Positions 1 through 11,200 of a stretch of DNA of 64,000 bases are shown in pieces. Position numbers and translations under genes: made by a program. This stretch comes from Cyanophora paradoxa (taxonomy: Eukaryota; Glaucocystophyceae; Cyanophorales; Cyanophoraceae). The stretch spans positions 1 to 64,000 of the forward strand of contig QPMI01000675.1 in the NCBI GenBank assembly GCA_004431415.1, given 5' to 3'. The stretch's first letter is position 1; each line of letters begins with the position of its first letter. The notes beneath the pieces were generated by a model. That model had not been told where the DNA came from and made no database searches. It saw only the letters and a list, made by a program, of their open reading frames with translations.

Positions 1-3000
1 CGCCGCCGCGGATGCGGGCGGAGCTGCGCTCGGTGCACGCGGGGCAGGCGCCGGCGCTCACCTCGCAGCCCTCGACGGACCCCTTCGTCGCGGCCGCCGC
101 CGCCGTCGCCGCCGGCCTCTCCCCGCCGGGCTTCCCCGCGCCCAACCGGCCCCAGGAGCCCGCCCGCAGGAGCCAGGCGCCCTCTTCCCGCGCCCCCGCC
201 CGCAGCGGCAGCGCCGGCTGACTGCGGCGCAGGAGCTCAACCTGGTCTCCTCGACGGACTCGCCGACGGCGGTGCTGGAGCAGATCCGGCGCGCCCGCGC
301 CAAGGGCGAGCAGATGCGCACCCTCGGCCGCGACGGCGCCTCCGCCGCCCAGGCCGCCCCGGGCACTCCCTCCCCGAGGCGAGCAGGGCCCTGGCCCCGC
401 GCCCCCGCCCCCGCCCCGCCCCCGCCTGACGCCGGCGCCCCGCTCAGGTCTCGCCGGGCGGGCCGGCGCCGCCTGCGCCCCAGCAGCCGGACCCCGACCT
501 GGGCGCCATGAGGCGCCGCCCCATGCCCCCGACCCAGAAGGCGCGCCCCCCGCCCGCGCGCGGGAAGGCGGGCGGGGGCTGACCGGCGTGCGGGGGCGGC
601 AGGAGCGGGAGGCCGCGTCGCTGCGGGTGGAGGTGGCGGTGGGCGGGAACACGCCTCTCGCCCCCCAGACCTTCCTCGTCCCCGCCGTCCCCTCGGCGAA
701 CGCGGGGGCGGAAGCTGAGGCGCCGCTCTCGCCGCTGGAGGAGCGCGTGCAGGCGCGCAACCGCGCCATCGACCGCTACGAGGACGAGGTCGGCCGGCGC
801 CCGCCCCGCCCGGCGCCCTGCGTCTTCTGATCGCGCTCGCCCCTCGCGCGCAGGTGCGTCGCTCGGGCGAGGCGGCGGCGCAGCCGCGCGGGGAGCGGGC
901 GGCGTCGAAGGAGAACATCGCCGCGGTGCCCCGCTCGTACAGCAAGGAGGCCATCGCCCCGCCCAGGCGAGCGCGGCCGGGGCGCACGCGCGCCCACGCG
1001 CCCGCCCGCCCCGCTGAGCCGCCTCGCCGGCAGGTCCTTCAGCAAGGACGAGGGCGCCCCGGCGGGCCCGCCCCGCTCGTACAGCAAGGACCTCGGTGCC
1101 CCCGCCCCCTCGGACCGCGACCGTGATCGGGACCGCGACCGCGACCGGGACCGCGATCGTGAGCGGGATCGTGAGCGGGAGCGCGATCGGGAGGCCCGCG
1201 AGAAGGACAAGGGCGAGCCCCGCCCCCGGCCCCACCCCTACCGCCGCCCTCTCACGCGGGGCGGGGGCCGGCGCGCAGAGCGGGCGCGGCGGGCCTGATC
1301 GACGCGGAGGACGCCGGGGCGGGCGCCGGCGCCGCCCCGCCCTCCTCGACCGGCCCCTCGTCGCCGCCGCCGCCGCCGCCAAGGTCCCGCCCGCCCCCGC
1401 CCCTCCCCGCGCTTCCCGCGCCGGCGAGGCCCCCGGGCCGCAGGGGAAGGACCGGTACACGCCGGACTACGGCGAGCCGGCCCCGAAGTACGGGCGGCGC
1501 GCCGCCGACGACGGCTACGCCGAGCGCCCCCGCGGCGACCGCGACCGCGAGCGGGAGCGGGAGCGGGAGCGGCCGGAGCGCTCGTACGAGCGGGACTACG
1601 ACTACGACTACGAGGGCGCGGGAAGCGGCGGGAGGAGGCGGCCCCGCGGCGGGAGGAGCGCTCCGCGGGCGGGCGCGACCGCGACCGCGACGGGGCCTAC
1701 GCCGGTGCTCCCCGCCCGTCCCCTCCCGGCGCGCGCGCCCTGCCGGCGGCCGCTGACGGGCGGCGCGGGCGCAGCGGACCGGGAGAAGGGCCGCTACGCG
1801 GAGCCCGAGCGGGAGCGGGAGCGGGAGCGGGGCCGCTACGACGCGGAGCCGGCCGCCGGCGTCGGCCGCTACGCCGACCGCGACCGCGACCGCGACCGCG
1901 AGCGGGGTGCGCTGCTCGCGGGCCCGGCGGGGGGCGCCGCCGCGCGGGGCGCCGGCTCACCCGCGCCCACGCCCCCGCGCAGAGCGGGATCCGTACTCGG
2001 ACCGCCAGCCCGAGCGCGAGCGCGACCGCGAGCGCGAGCGCGGTGCGGCCGGCCTCGCCGCCTCGCCTCGCCTCCCCTCGCTGAGACCGCCCTCGCCGCA
2101 GACCGGGACCGGCGTGACCGCGAGCGGGAGCGGGAGCGGGAGCGGGACCCGTACCTCAGCGCGCCGGCGGAGAACCGGCGGCGCGACCGCGACCGGGACG
2201 CGGCGGGGCCCGAGGAGGAGGCGGGCCCGCGCTACGGGCGCCGCGCCGGCGGCAGCGCGGGGGCCCGCCGCGACGAGGCCGGCGCCGACCCCCTCCCCGC
2301 CCGCTCCTCGGAGGACGCCGGGGGCTACGCCAAGCGCGCCCCGCCGCCGCGCTACGACTCGTACGCGGAGTACGGGGCGCGGGGGGCGGCGGCCCCCGCC
2401 TCGAAGGGCAAGCTGCGGGAGGACTACGAGGCGGCGGCGCCCAAGGGCAAGGCCGCGCCCGTGCCGCCCTCGCCGGGGGCCGAGGCCCTGCGCCGCAACG
2501 TCGCCCAGACGATGGCCGTCGTCGACGAGGTCCGCCCCGCCCCGCCCCGCCCCGCCCCGCCCGGCGCTCACCCCGCCGGCCCGGCCCGGCAGCTCTCCAA
2601 GCCGGCGGCCGGAGCGCCGGCGAAGCGCGCCCCGGCGGCGGCGGCGGCGGCGGCGCCGTCGTCCCAGGCCGCGGCGGCGCCGGCGGCGGGCCGGCGGGCG
2701 CCGGCCTCCAACGCAGGGGCGGCCGTCGCAGCGCCGGCGGGCGGGGGCGGCCAGGCGGGCGCCGGGTTCCTCTCCTGGGAGGACCTCGACCGCCTCAGCT
2801 ACGAGGACCTCCAGTCGGTCCGCGCCCCGTACCCCCTCGCGCTTCCCCACTTCCCCCCCCCCTCGCGCTCACCTGACCTCTCGGGACGCAGAACGCGTAC
2901 GCGTTCGACGGGTACCGCAACCGCGCGGGGCGCGGGGCGGCGGGGGCGGGGGCGGCGCCCGGCGGGGCGCCGATGCAGGCGGGGGCGGGCCTCCTGGCGG

Positions 3001-3981
3001 CTCCCTCGGCCAAGCCCAGCGGCCCGCCCTCCCCGGGCGCTCTCGCGGCGGCCCGCTACGGCGCCGGCGTCGGCGCCGGCGCTGCGGCCGGCGCGCCGCT
3101 CGCGAAGGCGCCGTCCTACGCCCCGATGGCCCCGGCCCCGAGCTACGCGCCCCCGCCGCCGGCAAACTACGCGTGGGGCACGCCCCCGCAGGGCGCCGCC
3201 CCGGCCCCGGCGTACGGCGCCCCCGCGGCGCCGCTCGACCGGCGCGAGTCGGCCGGCATGCGCTACAGCTCCGGGTCGGCCGCGGGGGCCGGCGTCGGCG
3301 GCGTCGGCGGCGGGCGGGCCCCCGTGCCCCCGCCCCCCTTCTACGACGCGGGGCAGTACCGGAGCAACCCGGGGGCGGCCCCCGCGGCCGCCGCGGCCCC
3401 GTACGGCCAGCGCGCCCCCGTCGGCGCCCCGGGGCCGGCCCCGCGCGGCCAGCCCTCGGGCGCTGCGCCGCACCCGGGGCGTGGCCCGGCGCCGCAGCCG
3501 TCGTACGCCCCAGCGGCGCCGCAGCCGGCGTACGCCCCCGCGGCGCCGGCGGCAGCGGCGTACGGGGGGGTGTACGGGGGCTACGGGGCGGGGGCCGGGG
3601 GCGCGGGGGCGGCGGTGGCGACGTGGCAGCGGGGGGACCAGCTGGAGCAGCAGCAGCGCTTCGCCTCCCGCGAGCGCTCCGACAACGTGCCCCGCCCCGG
3701 CCCGATTTTAGCCCGGCAGGGCCCCCTCGCCCCCTTCCTCGCCTCACGCCCGGCCGCAGGTGATCGCCCGCATGCAGCAGAGGCAGGAGGACGTCGTCCG
3801 CAAGAACGCGTACCCCACCGGCCCCGCGTACCCCGCGGCCGGGCCGGCCATACCCCCCACGTACAGCAGTTACGGAGCCGGCATCGGTGCCCCGGCGCCC
3901 CCGTACGGAGGCTACAACTACCACTCGGGCGGCGGCGGCTACGCCCCGCCTCCGGATCCCTCGCAGCGCTACGGGTACTAA
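1..3981 (+). CDS. Low-complexity R/D/E- and Y-rich protein, 3' part
   Basis: This is the 3' part of a multi-exon gene that enters from the left edge; the reading ends at the TAA at 3979-3981. I do not recognise a family. Recoverable exons carry a serine-rich start (about 12-330), repeated RSYSKE/RSYSKD-like motifs (about 930-1100), long alternating Arg/Asp/Glu tracts (RDRDRDRE, about 1110-1200, 1540-1600, 1870-1910, 2100-2200), YDYDYE-type tyrosine patches, and a C-terminal Pro/Ala/Gly/Tyr region ending in PPPDPSQRYGY. The tracts resemble the disordered RD/RE repeats of RNA-processing proteins, but that is only an analogy; no RRM or other folded domain is visible. The last intron (3687-3759) joins ERSDN to VIARMQQRQEDVV in frame. 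The frame changes between tracts, so the whole region is several exons and not one long open frame. Exon boundaries inside the repeats are uncertain. Confidence 0.6.
3687..3759 (+). other. Intron (GT-AG, 73 nt)
   Basis: The donor GTGCCCCGCC follows GACAAC. The acceptor CCGCAG is preceded by CTCAC about 15 bases upstream. Removal joins ...ERSDN to VIARMQQ in frame. This intron shows the window's usual pattern well. Confidence 0.75.
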
Positions 3982-5295
3982 GTAGGGCGGCTGGCCGCGC
4001 ATATATAGTGTAGGGCCTGGGGGAGTCTGCTTCTCCCCCTGAAGCAGCGATTCCCCCGCTGCCTAGTTCGCCTTTATGATATCTAGCCGTAGGAGCTGTT
4101 CGCGAAACCTTAGGCCCCACCTCGAGCTCGTCTGCTGGGCTCGAACTGTGTGTATCAAGCCGAACGTTAACTGTGTAAATTGCCTGCTGCGCCGGCCATG
4201 CATTGTGTTGCAGTGCCAGCCCAGACCAGTGTCGCATGCGCATGCGCAGTGAGTCATGGCATCATATGCATGGCATGTGAGTCATATAGCCTCAGTAGTA
4301 GCTAGATCGGTCCCTCGAAGCTCGCGAACTTTCGGAACGAGCTCCCGCGAAGAAAGGCATGGCCATGCCCAGGCAGCGCCTGCGAATTCGACTCGGCGAA
4401 CAGCCTGGCAGCTGCCCGCGGCGGGGGCCACGATGCCAAACCAAGAATGCCGTGATCGATATCATGATGTCTAAACACAATTGCAATGATCGAGATTTGA
4501 TGATGCATGCACTGGCTAATGGGCTACCTTTGCGCAAACTTTAAGCAAGATCTACAAACCTAGGCCTAAGCCGAAAGTAGTACAGTACGACGGTTAAACT
4601 ACGGTCAACGTCTGCAATGCATATGCAGATCTAGAGGTCAAAGACGAAACTTTTGAAATGCAGGCACAAATTAAAGCAAAGCAGACAAATAAGGCTACGT
4701 TACTGGTTCGCAAAGCAAGAAACGTAAGCAGAACATTTGGAAGCCGTCTGTGCAGACGTCGACGCCAGATATCTTTCATGATCATGATCATGATCAGGCC
4801 CTTCAGGCTTGATCATGACGCTCACGGGGAAACCTAAGCTATCTCTGTCGGAGTTTACACGAGCCGCTGAGCGGGCGAAGCTTAACTCAGCTTAACTTAG
4901 CTAACCGATGATACCTATAGCTTGACTTACCTAACTCATGATCAGCCAATAGCTAATTCATGTGAGATACCTAGCGACACATTGTGATACCGTAGTACGT
5001 GCAACCTGTACAACATCGACACGGCGTGTACGTTGACCTAATAATAAGATTCCGAAACCTCACAGTACAAAGTCACACATGTATACAGCCAAAGGAAAAT
5101 TTCGAGCCCGAAATCAGAGAGTTCTCAGAGTCGACGTCTTGCTATCTTGCATACCGACTCTGACGAAGACGTCGACGCATCCGATGGTCGTCGTCGCACT
5201 TCAACCAGATTGAGGACGCAGTTGCTCCGCCGCGGAGAGCTAGAGGGCGGGGTCGCGCGATCGGGCGAGGAAAGTAAAGGCCGAAACGGCCAAGC
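3982..5295. other. Tail-to-tail spacer, AT-richer
   Basis: No gene is seen here. The stretch separates the end of the left-edge gene from the end of the cyclase gene and presumably holds both 3' ends. Base composition falls sharply to near-balanced. It is rich in self-complementary words, including a (TCATGA)-type palindromic run at about 4776-4796, GATCTAGA near 4626, and many ATGCAT, GCATGC and AGCT words. Confidence 0.5.
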
Positions 5296-8200
5296 TCAAC
5301 GAAGGAGGAGAGACGCGCAGCGGGCGCTAGATCTAGATCCAGGAGGCGTGCTGGCCGGGGTCCAGGAAGCCTCGCGGAGGGCGCGGGGCCGCCACCCGAT
5401 GGCGTCGGCGGCGGCGCGGGCCTCGGCGTGGGCGGCCGAGCCGGGCGGGCCCTCCCGCGCGAGCTTCATGCACGTCACCGCCTCGAAGAGGCGCAGCTCG
5501 AGCCGCTGGAACTCGGACCGCGCCGCCTGCAGCGCCGCCGTGCGGCGCGCTCCGCGCGGGGTCTGCTCGGCGCGGGCGAGGGCGGCGAGAGCGGAGAGGA
5601 TGGGGGAGGGCGTGTGCCGCGCCGAGGAGAAGAGGAGGGAGCTCGCCTCGCGCACCAGCGCGTGCGCCGTCTTCAGCGAGATCGGCGCCCGCGGCGTCGC
5701 CGCGTGCAGCAGGTACGCCGGCCCCGCATGCGGCTGCCGCTCCCCGTGCCCGTGTCCCGCCCCGGCCGCCTCGCCGGGGCCGTCCTCCGGAGCCGGCGCC
5801 GGGGCGACCTTGGCCTTGCCGCGGAGGCTCACGGCGGGGGGGCCCTGCAGGGGCCCCGAGGGGAGGGCCTTGGGCGGCACGAAGGGCACCTCGTTCGCCG
5901 ACCACGCGCTGCTCCGCCGCGAGCCGACCCCTGCGCCCGCGCGCGGCGTCAGCTGCAGAAAGAAGCGGGCCGGAGGGCGCGGGGCGGGGCGGGGCGGGCC
6001 GTCCATCTCGTCCTCGAGGCCGAGGTCGCGGAGGTCGGGGCGGCAGCAGAGGAAGCCGATCTCCACGCGCGTCCCCGCCGCCGCCTCCCGCCCCTCCGTC
6101 TCCGCCAGCATCGCCATCCCGAAGTCGAAGACCGCCGCGTACACGTAGCTGCGCACGCCCGACCCCGCCCCTCAGCGGGGCCGGCGGGGGCGGGGCGGGG
6201 CGGGGCTCGCATGTTGAAGGCGAGAGAGCGGCGGGCGTTGGGGCGCCAGAGGTCGAGGGCGGTGCGCGTGCGGCGGGCCATCTCGCCGATGTCGCCCCGC
6301 ACCCGCCACGCGTACAGCCCCGAGAGCACCTCCAGCCCGATCCTGCCCGCCCGTGCCGTAAGCCAGGCGGAGGCGGGGCCAGCGGGGCGGGGGCGAGAGC
6401 GGGGCGGGGCGCGCCGCTGCCACCAGAGGAGGGGCTCCTCGGCGCGCGCCGCGATGCTCGAGGCGAGCTGCAGCGTCTCCAGCAGCCGCGCGTCCTCCCC
6501 CTGCGCCCCGGGCGTCGCCGGCGGCCTCGGCCCGGGTCGAGGCCGCGGGGTACCTGGAAGAAGGCGACCCAGCCGAGGGTCGTCGTGATGTGCAGCATGC
6601 CCCGCATCCCCGCCCGCTCCACCTGCCCCCGCGCAGCTCAGCTCAGGCGGGCCGGGCTCCGAGGGGGCGGGGGCGCGCGGGCGCCGCGCCTCGGAGAGGA
6701 GGAGGCGGGCGCGCTCGAGGACGTCGCCGAAGCGGCCGAGGAGGGAGAGGGCCCCGATCCCCACCGAGCTCGACTCCCAGTACTGCGCGAGGCGCGGGGC
6801 GGGGCAGGGCGGGGCCGGCCGGCGGTCAGGAGGGGCGGGGGCCTCCTCTTCTTCTAGGGACTCGGGGCGGCGGGCCTTGAAGAAGCTGGAGCGGGAGGCG
6901 AGCTCGGCGGCCGCCTCGCACGACTCGACGCAGTCGCGCAGCCGCCCCAGCACCAGCAGGTTCCACCCCCGCTGGCCCATGATCGCCGCCCGCAGCTGCG
7001 CCCCCTCAGCGCCGCGCGCATGCGGGGCCGGGTGAAGGGGCGGGGGCCGGGGGCGGGCCTGCTCGTCGGCGGGGAAGGCGTCGAGGATCTCCTCGGCGTA
7101 GCCCATGAACTTCATGGAGGGCCCGCGGAAGCCGAGCAGGTAGAGCAGCGAGGTCATGTACGCGAAGACCCGCCCGTGCAGCGCCGTCTGCGCCCGCCCG
7201 GCTTAGGCTCACGCGGGGGCCTGCGCCTCGCCCAAGCCAGAGCGGCGCGCACGACGGCGGGGGCGGTGAGGGCGAGCTCGAGCGCCCTCAGGTACGAGTG
7301 GAGGCCCTTGGTGATCAGGTGCACGCTCCCGCCCTGCGCGCCCCCGCGCCCGCTTCAGCGCTCCGCGCGGGAATGTAGGGGAAATGTCGGGGCGGCCGCG
7401 GGCGGGCGGGGCGGACGACGAGGTGGATCCAGCCGTGGTCGAGGAGCGTCTCGATGACGAGCTCGCGCCGCTCCTCCGCCGAGCCGGGCGCCGGCGGGGG
7501 GGCCCCGGCCGCCGCGCGCAGCGTCTCCATCGGGGGCCTCCGCCGCAGCAGTCGGAAGAGGCGCACCGCGAGGCCTGCCCCACCCACCCGCGCGCTCGAT
7601 CCGAGGCCGCGCCTGGGGCGGGGGCGGGGCGCACGGAAGCCGAAGAGGCGGCCCTCGTAGCTGGCGGGGAGGGGCTCGCCGAGGGACGGGAGGAGCATCT
7701 GCTCGCGGATGGCGTGCGCCCGCGGGAAGAACGAGCGCCCCTGCTCGATCGCCGCCCACAGCGCCTGCGGCCCCGGCCCCGGCAGCTGAGATCTAGAACC
7801 AGACCGCGCCGCCGCCTCGGGGCCCGCGGGCTCTCGCGCACCAGCATGCGGTCTCGGAAGGCCTTCCACCGCCTCTGCTCCTCCGCGGGGCGCGGCGGCG
7901 GCGGCGGCCTGCCGCCCAGCCCGCACCCGTCAGCCGGGCCGGCGACGCCGGGGCGGGGCCGGTGCGGGCGGGCGGGCGGGCCTGCTGAGCAATGTTGCGC
8001 AGAGGGGCCGCATGTCGTCGGCGAAGAGGATGCGGGGCCGGGCGCAGGGCGGCCCCGCGAGCCCGAGGCCGTCCACCATCCGCACCGCGTCGCGGCAGAA
8101 GCGCGACGCCTCCGCCAGCGCGTGCGTCCGGTTCGCCTGCCCCCGCCCCGCGCTCATGATGAGCTTCGCTGGGGGCGGGGTCGGGGGCGGGGGGGGCGCC

Positions 8201-11200
8201 TTGCGGGCGGCGCGCTCGAGGGCGGGGAGCGCCCTCTCGCACGCCTCCGCCTCGATGTAGTGCGATCTGCGCCGTCCCGGCCCGCCCCCGCGCCCCCGCT
8301 CGGCGCCGCGCCGCGCGATCCGCATCGATCCAGGGGGCCCCCGCACGCGATCAGGCTGTCGGCGAGGGCGTCGCCGCCGCTGCTCTCGAGGTACTCGGCG
8401 ATCGCGAAGTGCGCCTGCCGCCGGTTCGCCTTCGGCATCGACCCGTACACCTGCGCCGACGCCGACGCGCCCCGCGGCGTCGGCGCGGAGCGAGCGGGGG
8501 GAGCGGGAGAGCCGGGGGAGGGGGGTGGGGGCGCACGGCCTCCTGGAGGAGCGCGTGGGAGAACTCGAAGAGGCGTTTCCGCGCCCCCGCCCCCGCCTCC
8601 CCGGCCCCGTCCTCCCCCGGCCCATCCTCCCCCCCCTTCCCGAACTTGGCCGACCCGCCGGGCTCGTGCACACTCGCGTCCTCCTCCACGCTGCGCCCCC
8701 GGCGCCGTCAGCGGCGTGCGCAGTCTGTGCCGCCGCCGGCCCGGACCTGATGTCTAGGACTTGCAGGCGGGAGTCGGTGCTGCGCCCGGCGTCAGGCGGG
8801 GCGGGGGCGGCGAGAGCGCGGGGGCCGGGGCGGGAGGGGGCGCCTGCGGGCCGAGTCCTTGGCGCCGCCGAGCTTGTTGACGGGCTGCACGATCCCTTCC
8901 CGCCGCAGGTCCCGGAACGCCTCCCCAATCTGCATGCGCGCCGGGCGCCGCGCCCGCTCGTGAGTAATAATAATAACAGCGGCGCCGGCTTCGGCGGCGG
9001 GAGCTCGGAGCGCGGCCGGGCCGGGCTGGGGCGGGCGGGCGGGCTCGCCTGGGCGCGGTCGAGCTGGAGCTCGGGCGGGGCGATGGCGGCGAGGAGGGCC
9101 TCGGAGAAGCCGCTGCCGGCGACGGCGGCGAGCTTGGCGACCGCCTGCGCCGCCTCCGGCAGCCGGTCCACCCGCGAGAGCACGATCTGCCCGAGCGGTC
9201 CCCGCGCCCGTCAGGCCGCGCCGCGCGGCTTTCCGTGGCGTTAACGGATCTATCTAGATTTGGCGTGGGCGCTGTGCTGGGACTCGGGCGATCGAGGGGA
9301 GCGGGACGGAAACGAAGCGGGGTGCAGCTGAGCGCGAGGGCGGGGGCGGGGGTGGAGGCGGGGGCGGGCCTGCTGGATGGAATCCGGAACGGTGAGGCGC
9401 AGGGAGCTCCCGAGGGGCGCCCCCGCCGCCGTCGTCAGCGACCCGCCGTCCGCCTGCGCGCGCACGCGTCTTCAGGAGGGGGCCCGGCCCCGCGCTGGGC
9501 CCGGAGGGGCGCGCTCGCCTCGCGGCGGACGAGCTCGATGAGGTAGAGGGGGACGCCGTTGGCCTTGGCCACGATGGCGTCCACGGCCCCCGGGAGCCAG
9601 CTCACCGCCAGGTCCGCCCCCACACGCTGCAGGCCCGGCGGTCTGGCGGGGCACGGTTCGGGCGGGGCGGGGCGGGGCGGGGGCGGACGGCGAGGAGGAG
9701 GCGGGAGGCGGCCTCCGAGAGGGGCGCCAGGCTGATCACCTCCGCCGGCACCTGCAGCTCCGCCTCGGCTCGCCCGTTCGCTCGCCGCGGCGGGGGCGAG
9801 GCGAGGGGGGGGGAGGGCGGCTCGCCTGGGGGATGGCCGGCGCGGGGACCGGGGTCGAGCGGCCCTCACCCTGCGGGGGCGTCAGGGCGGGGGGCCGGGG
9901 CCGGGGCCGGGGCGGGCGGCCGGGGCCGGGGAAAGACGGACGTCGGAGGAGAGGTCGCCGGGGCGGGCGAAGCTGGCCGTGTACGCGTTGAACTGCCGCA
10001 CGATGTTCTCGTCGTCCCGCAGCCCCGCCAGCAGCTGCCCCGCCGCCGCCTCAGCGCCATCGCGATCGGCGCCGCGCCGCGGGGGGCCGGGGGGAGGGGG
10101 ATCCGTGGGGGAGGAAGGGGGAGGAAGGGGGGGGGGGGGGGGACCTGGTAGTCGAGGGGCGGGTCGGGCATCGGGCGCGCGCTAATGATGAGCTGCGCGG
10201 GCGGGGGGCGCCCCCGGTCGGGATAGGGCGCAGAGGGGAGAGCGAGGGAAAGCAAACGAAAGGGCGGACGAGGATGGAGGGGCAGAGGACGCGGATCTTG
10301 CGGAGGCAGACCCATGAGGCCGAGTCCAGCCACTGCGCACGCGCGCCCCGGATCCGGGGGTGAGAGGGGGGCCGGAGGGGTCCAAGGGAGAAAGGGGGTA
10401 CAACGACGCTAACAGCAGACGAATAGGGGCGCACGTGGACGTCCTCGACGATGACGGAGACGGGGCGCTGGCCCTCCCGCCCCAGCGCACGCACCAGCCT
10501 GCCCCGCCCGGCTCGAAGGCACGACTACAAGGCGGGGCGCGGGGGGCACCGGGCGAGGCTCTCGGAGACGCGGTTGAGGCGGCGGATGCCGACGAGCGAC
10601 GCCAGCGCCCCGTTGCTCCTGCGCCCCGCGCGTTCGGCTGTCAGGGCGGGGTCGCGGAAGCTAGGGGTTCTGATCTCCAGCTTCTTGTGGCTTTATGTGT
10701 TTATTTCTTCGTTTTGGGGGCGGACCGGCCGGAGCCGGGCCCGTTGCGGGAGCGGTACGAGGGCGCCGCCACCGACTCCTCCGAGGAGGCCTCTGCCGCG
10801 AACATCGCCCGCCTGCAGCACCTGCCTCAGCGCGGCGGCGGCGGCGGCGCGGGCTGTGGGAGAGAGGGGGCGGGCCAGAGGAGCGGGCCGTCGCGCCACC
10901 CGTCGAGCCCCGAGTTCCTGCCGCGGGCGTGAGCGCGCGAGGTCGGGGGGCGAGGGGGGCGGGTGTGGGCGGGCGGGGCACCGGAGGCTCTCGATGAGGG
11001 CGGCCTCGGAGGAGGTGTCGGCCGCCGCCGAAAGCAGGCCCCGCATCTGTCCCCGCCGCTCCAGGCGCGCGGGGGCGGGGCGGGGGCGAAGGCGGGGGGC
11101 GGGGGCGGACCGTCCAGAGGGGCGTGGACTCCTCGAGGCTGCTGGCGCGCGCCACGAGCAGCGCCGTGCGCCGCACCCGCAGCGCGAAGATCGCCTGCGC

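Noticed and set aside
1096-3711. A single open frame of about 870 codons on the + strand
   Set aside because: High G+C removes stop codons, so long open frames arise by chance. This one runs through introns (for example 2529-2590 and 3687 onward) and much of its translation is Arg/Pro/Ala noise. The real exons change frame.
6180-6215. GGGGC/CCCCG tracts as a repeat array or CRISPR-like locus
   Set aside because: The tracts are intron bodies. They lack regular spacers, and their strand follows the gene direction.
5147-6588. Long + strand open frames opposite the cyclase TPR exons
   Set aside because: They are antisense shadows of the - strand exons (SYVYAAVFDFGMAMLAETEG and neighbours), with no protein-like features of their own.
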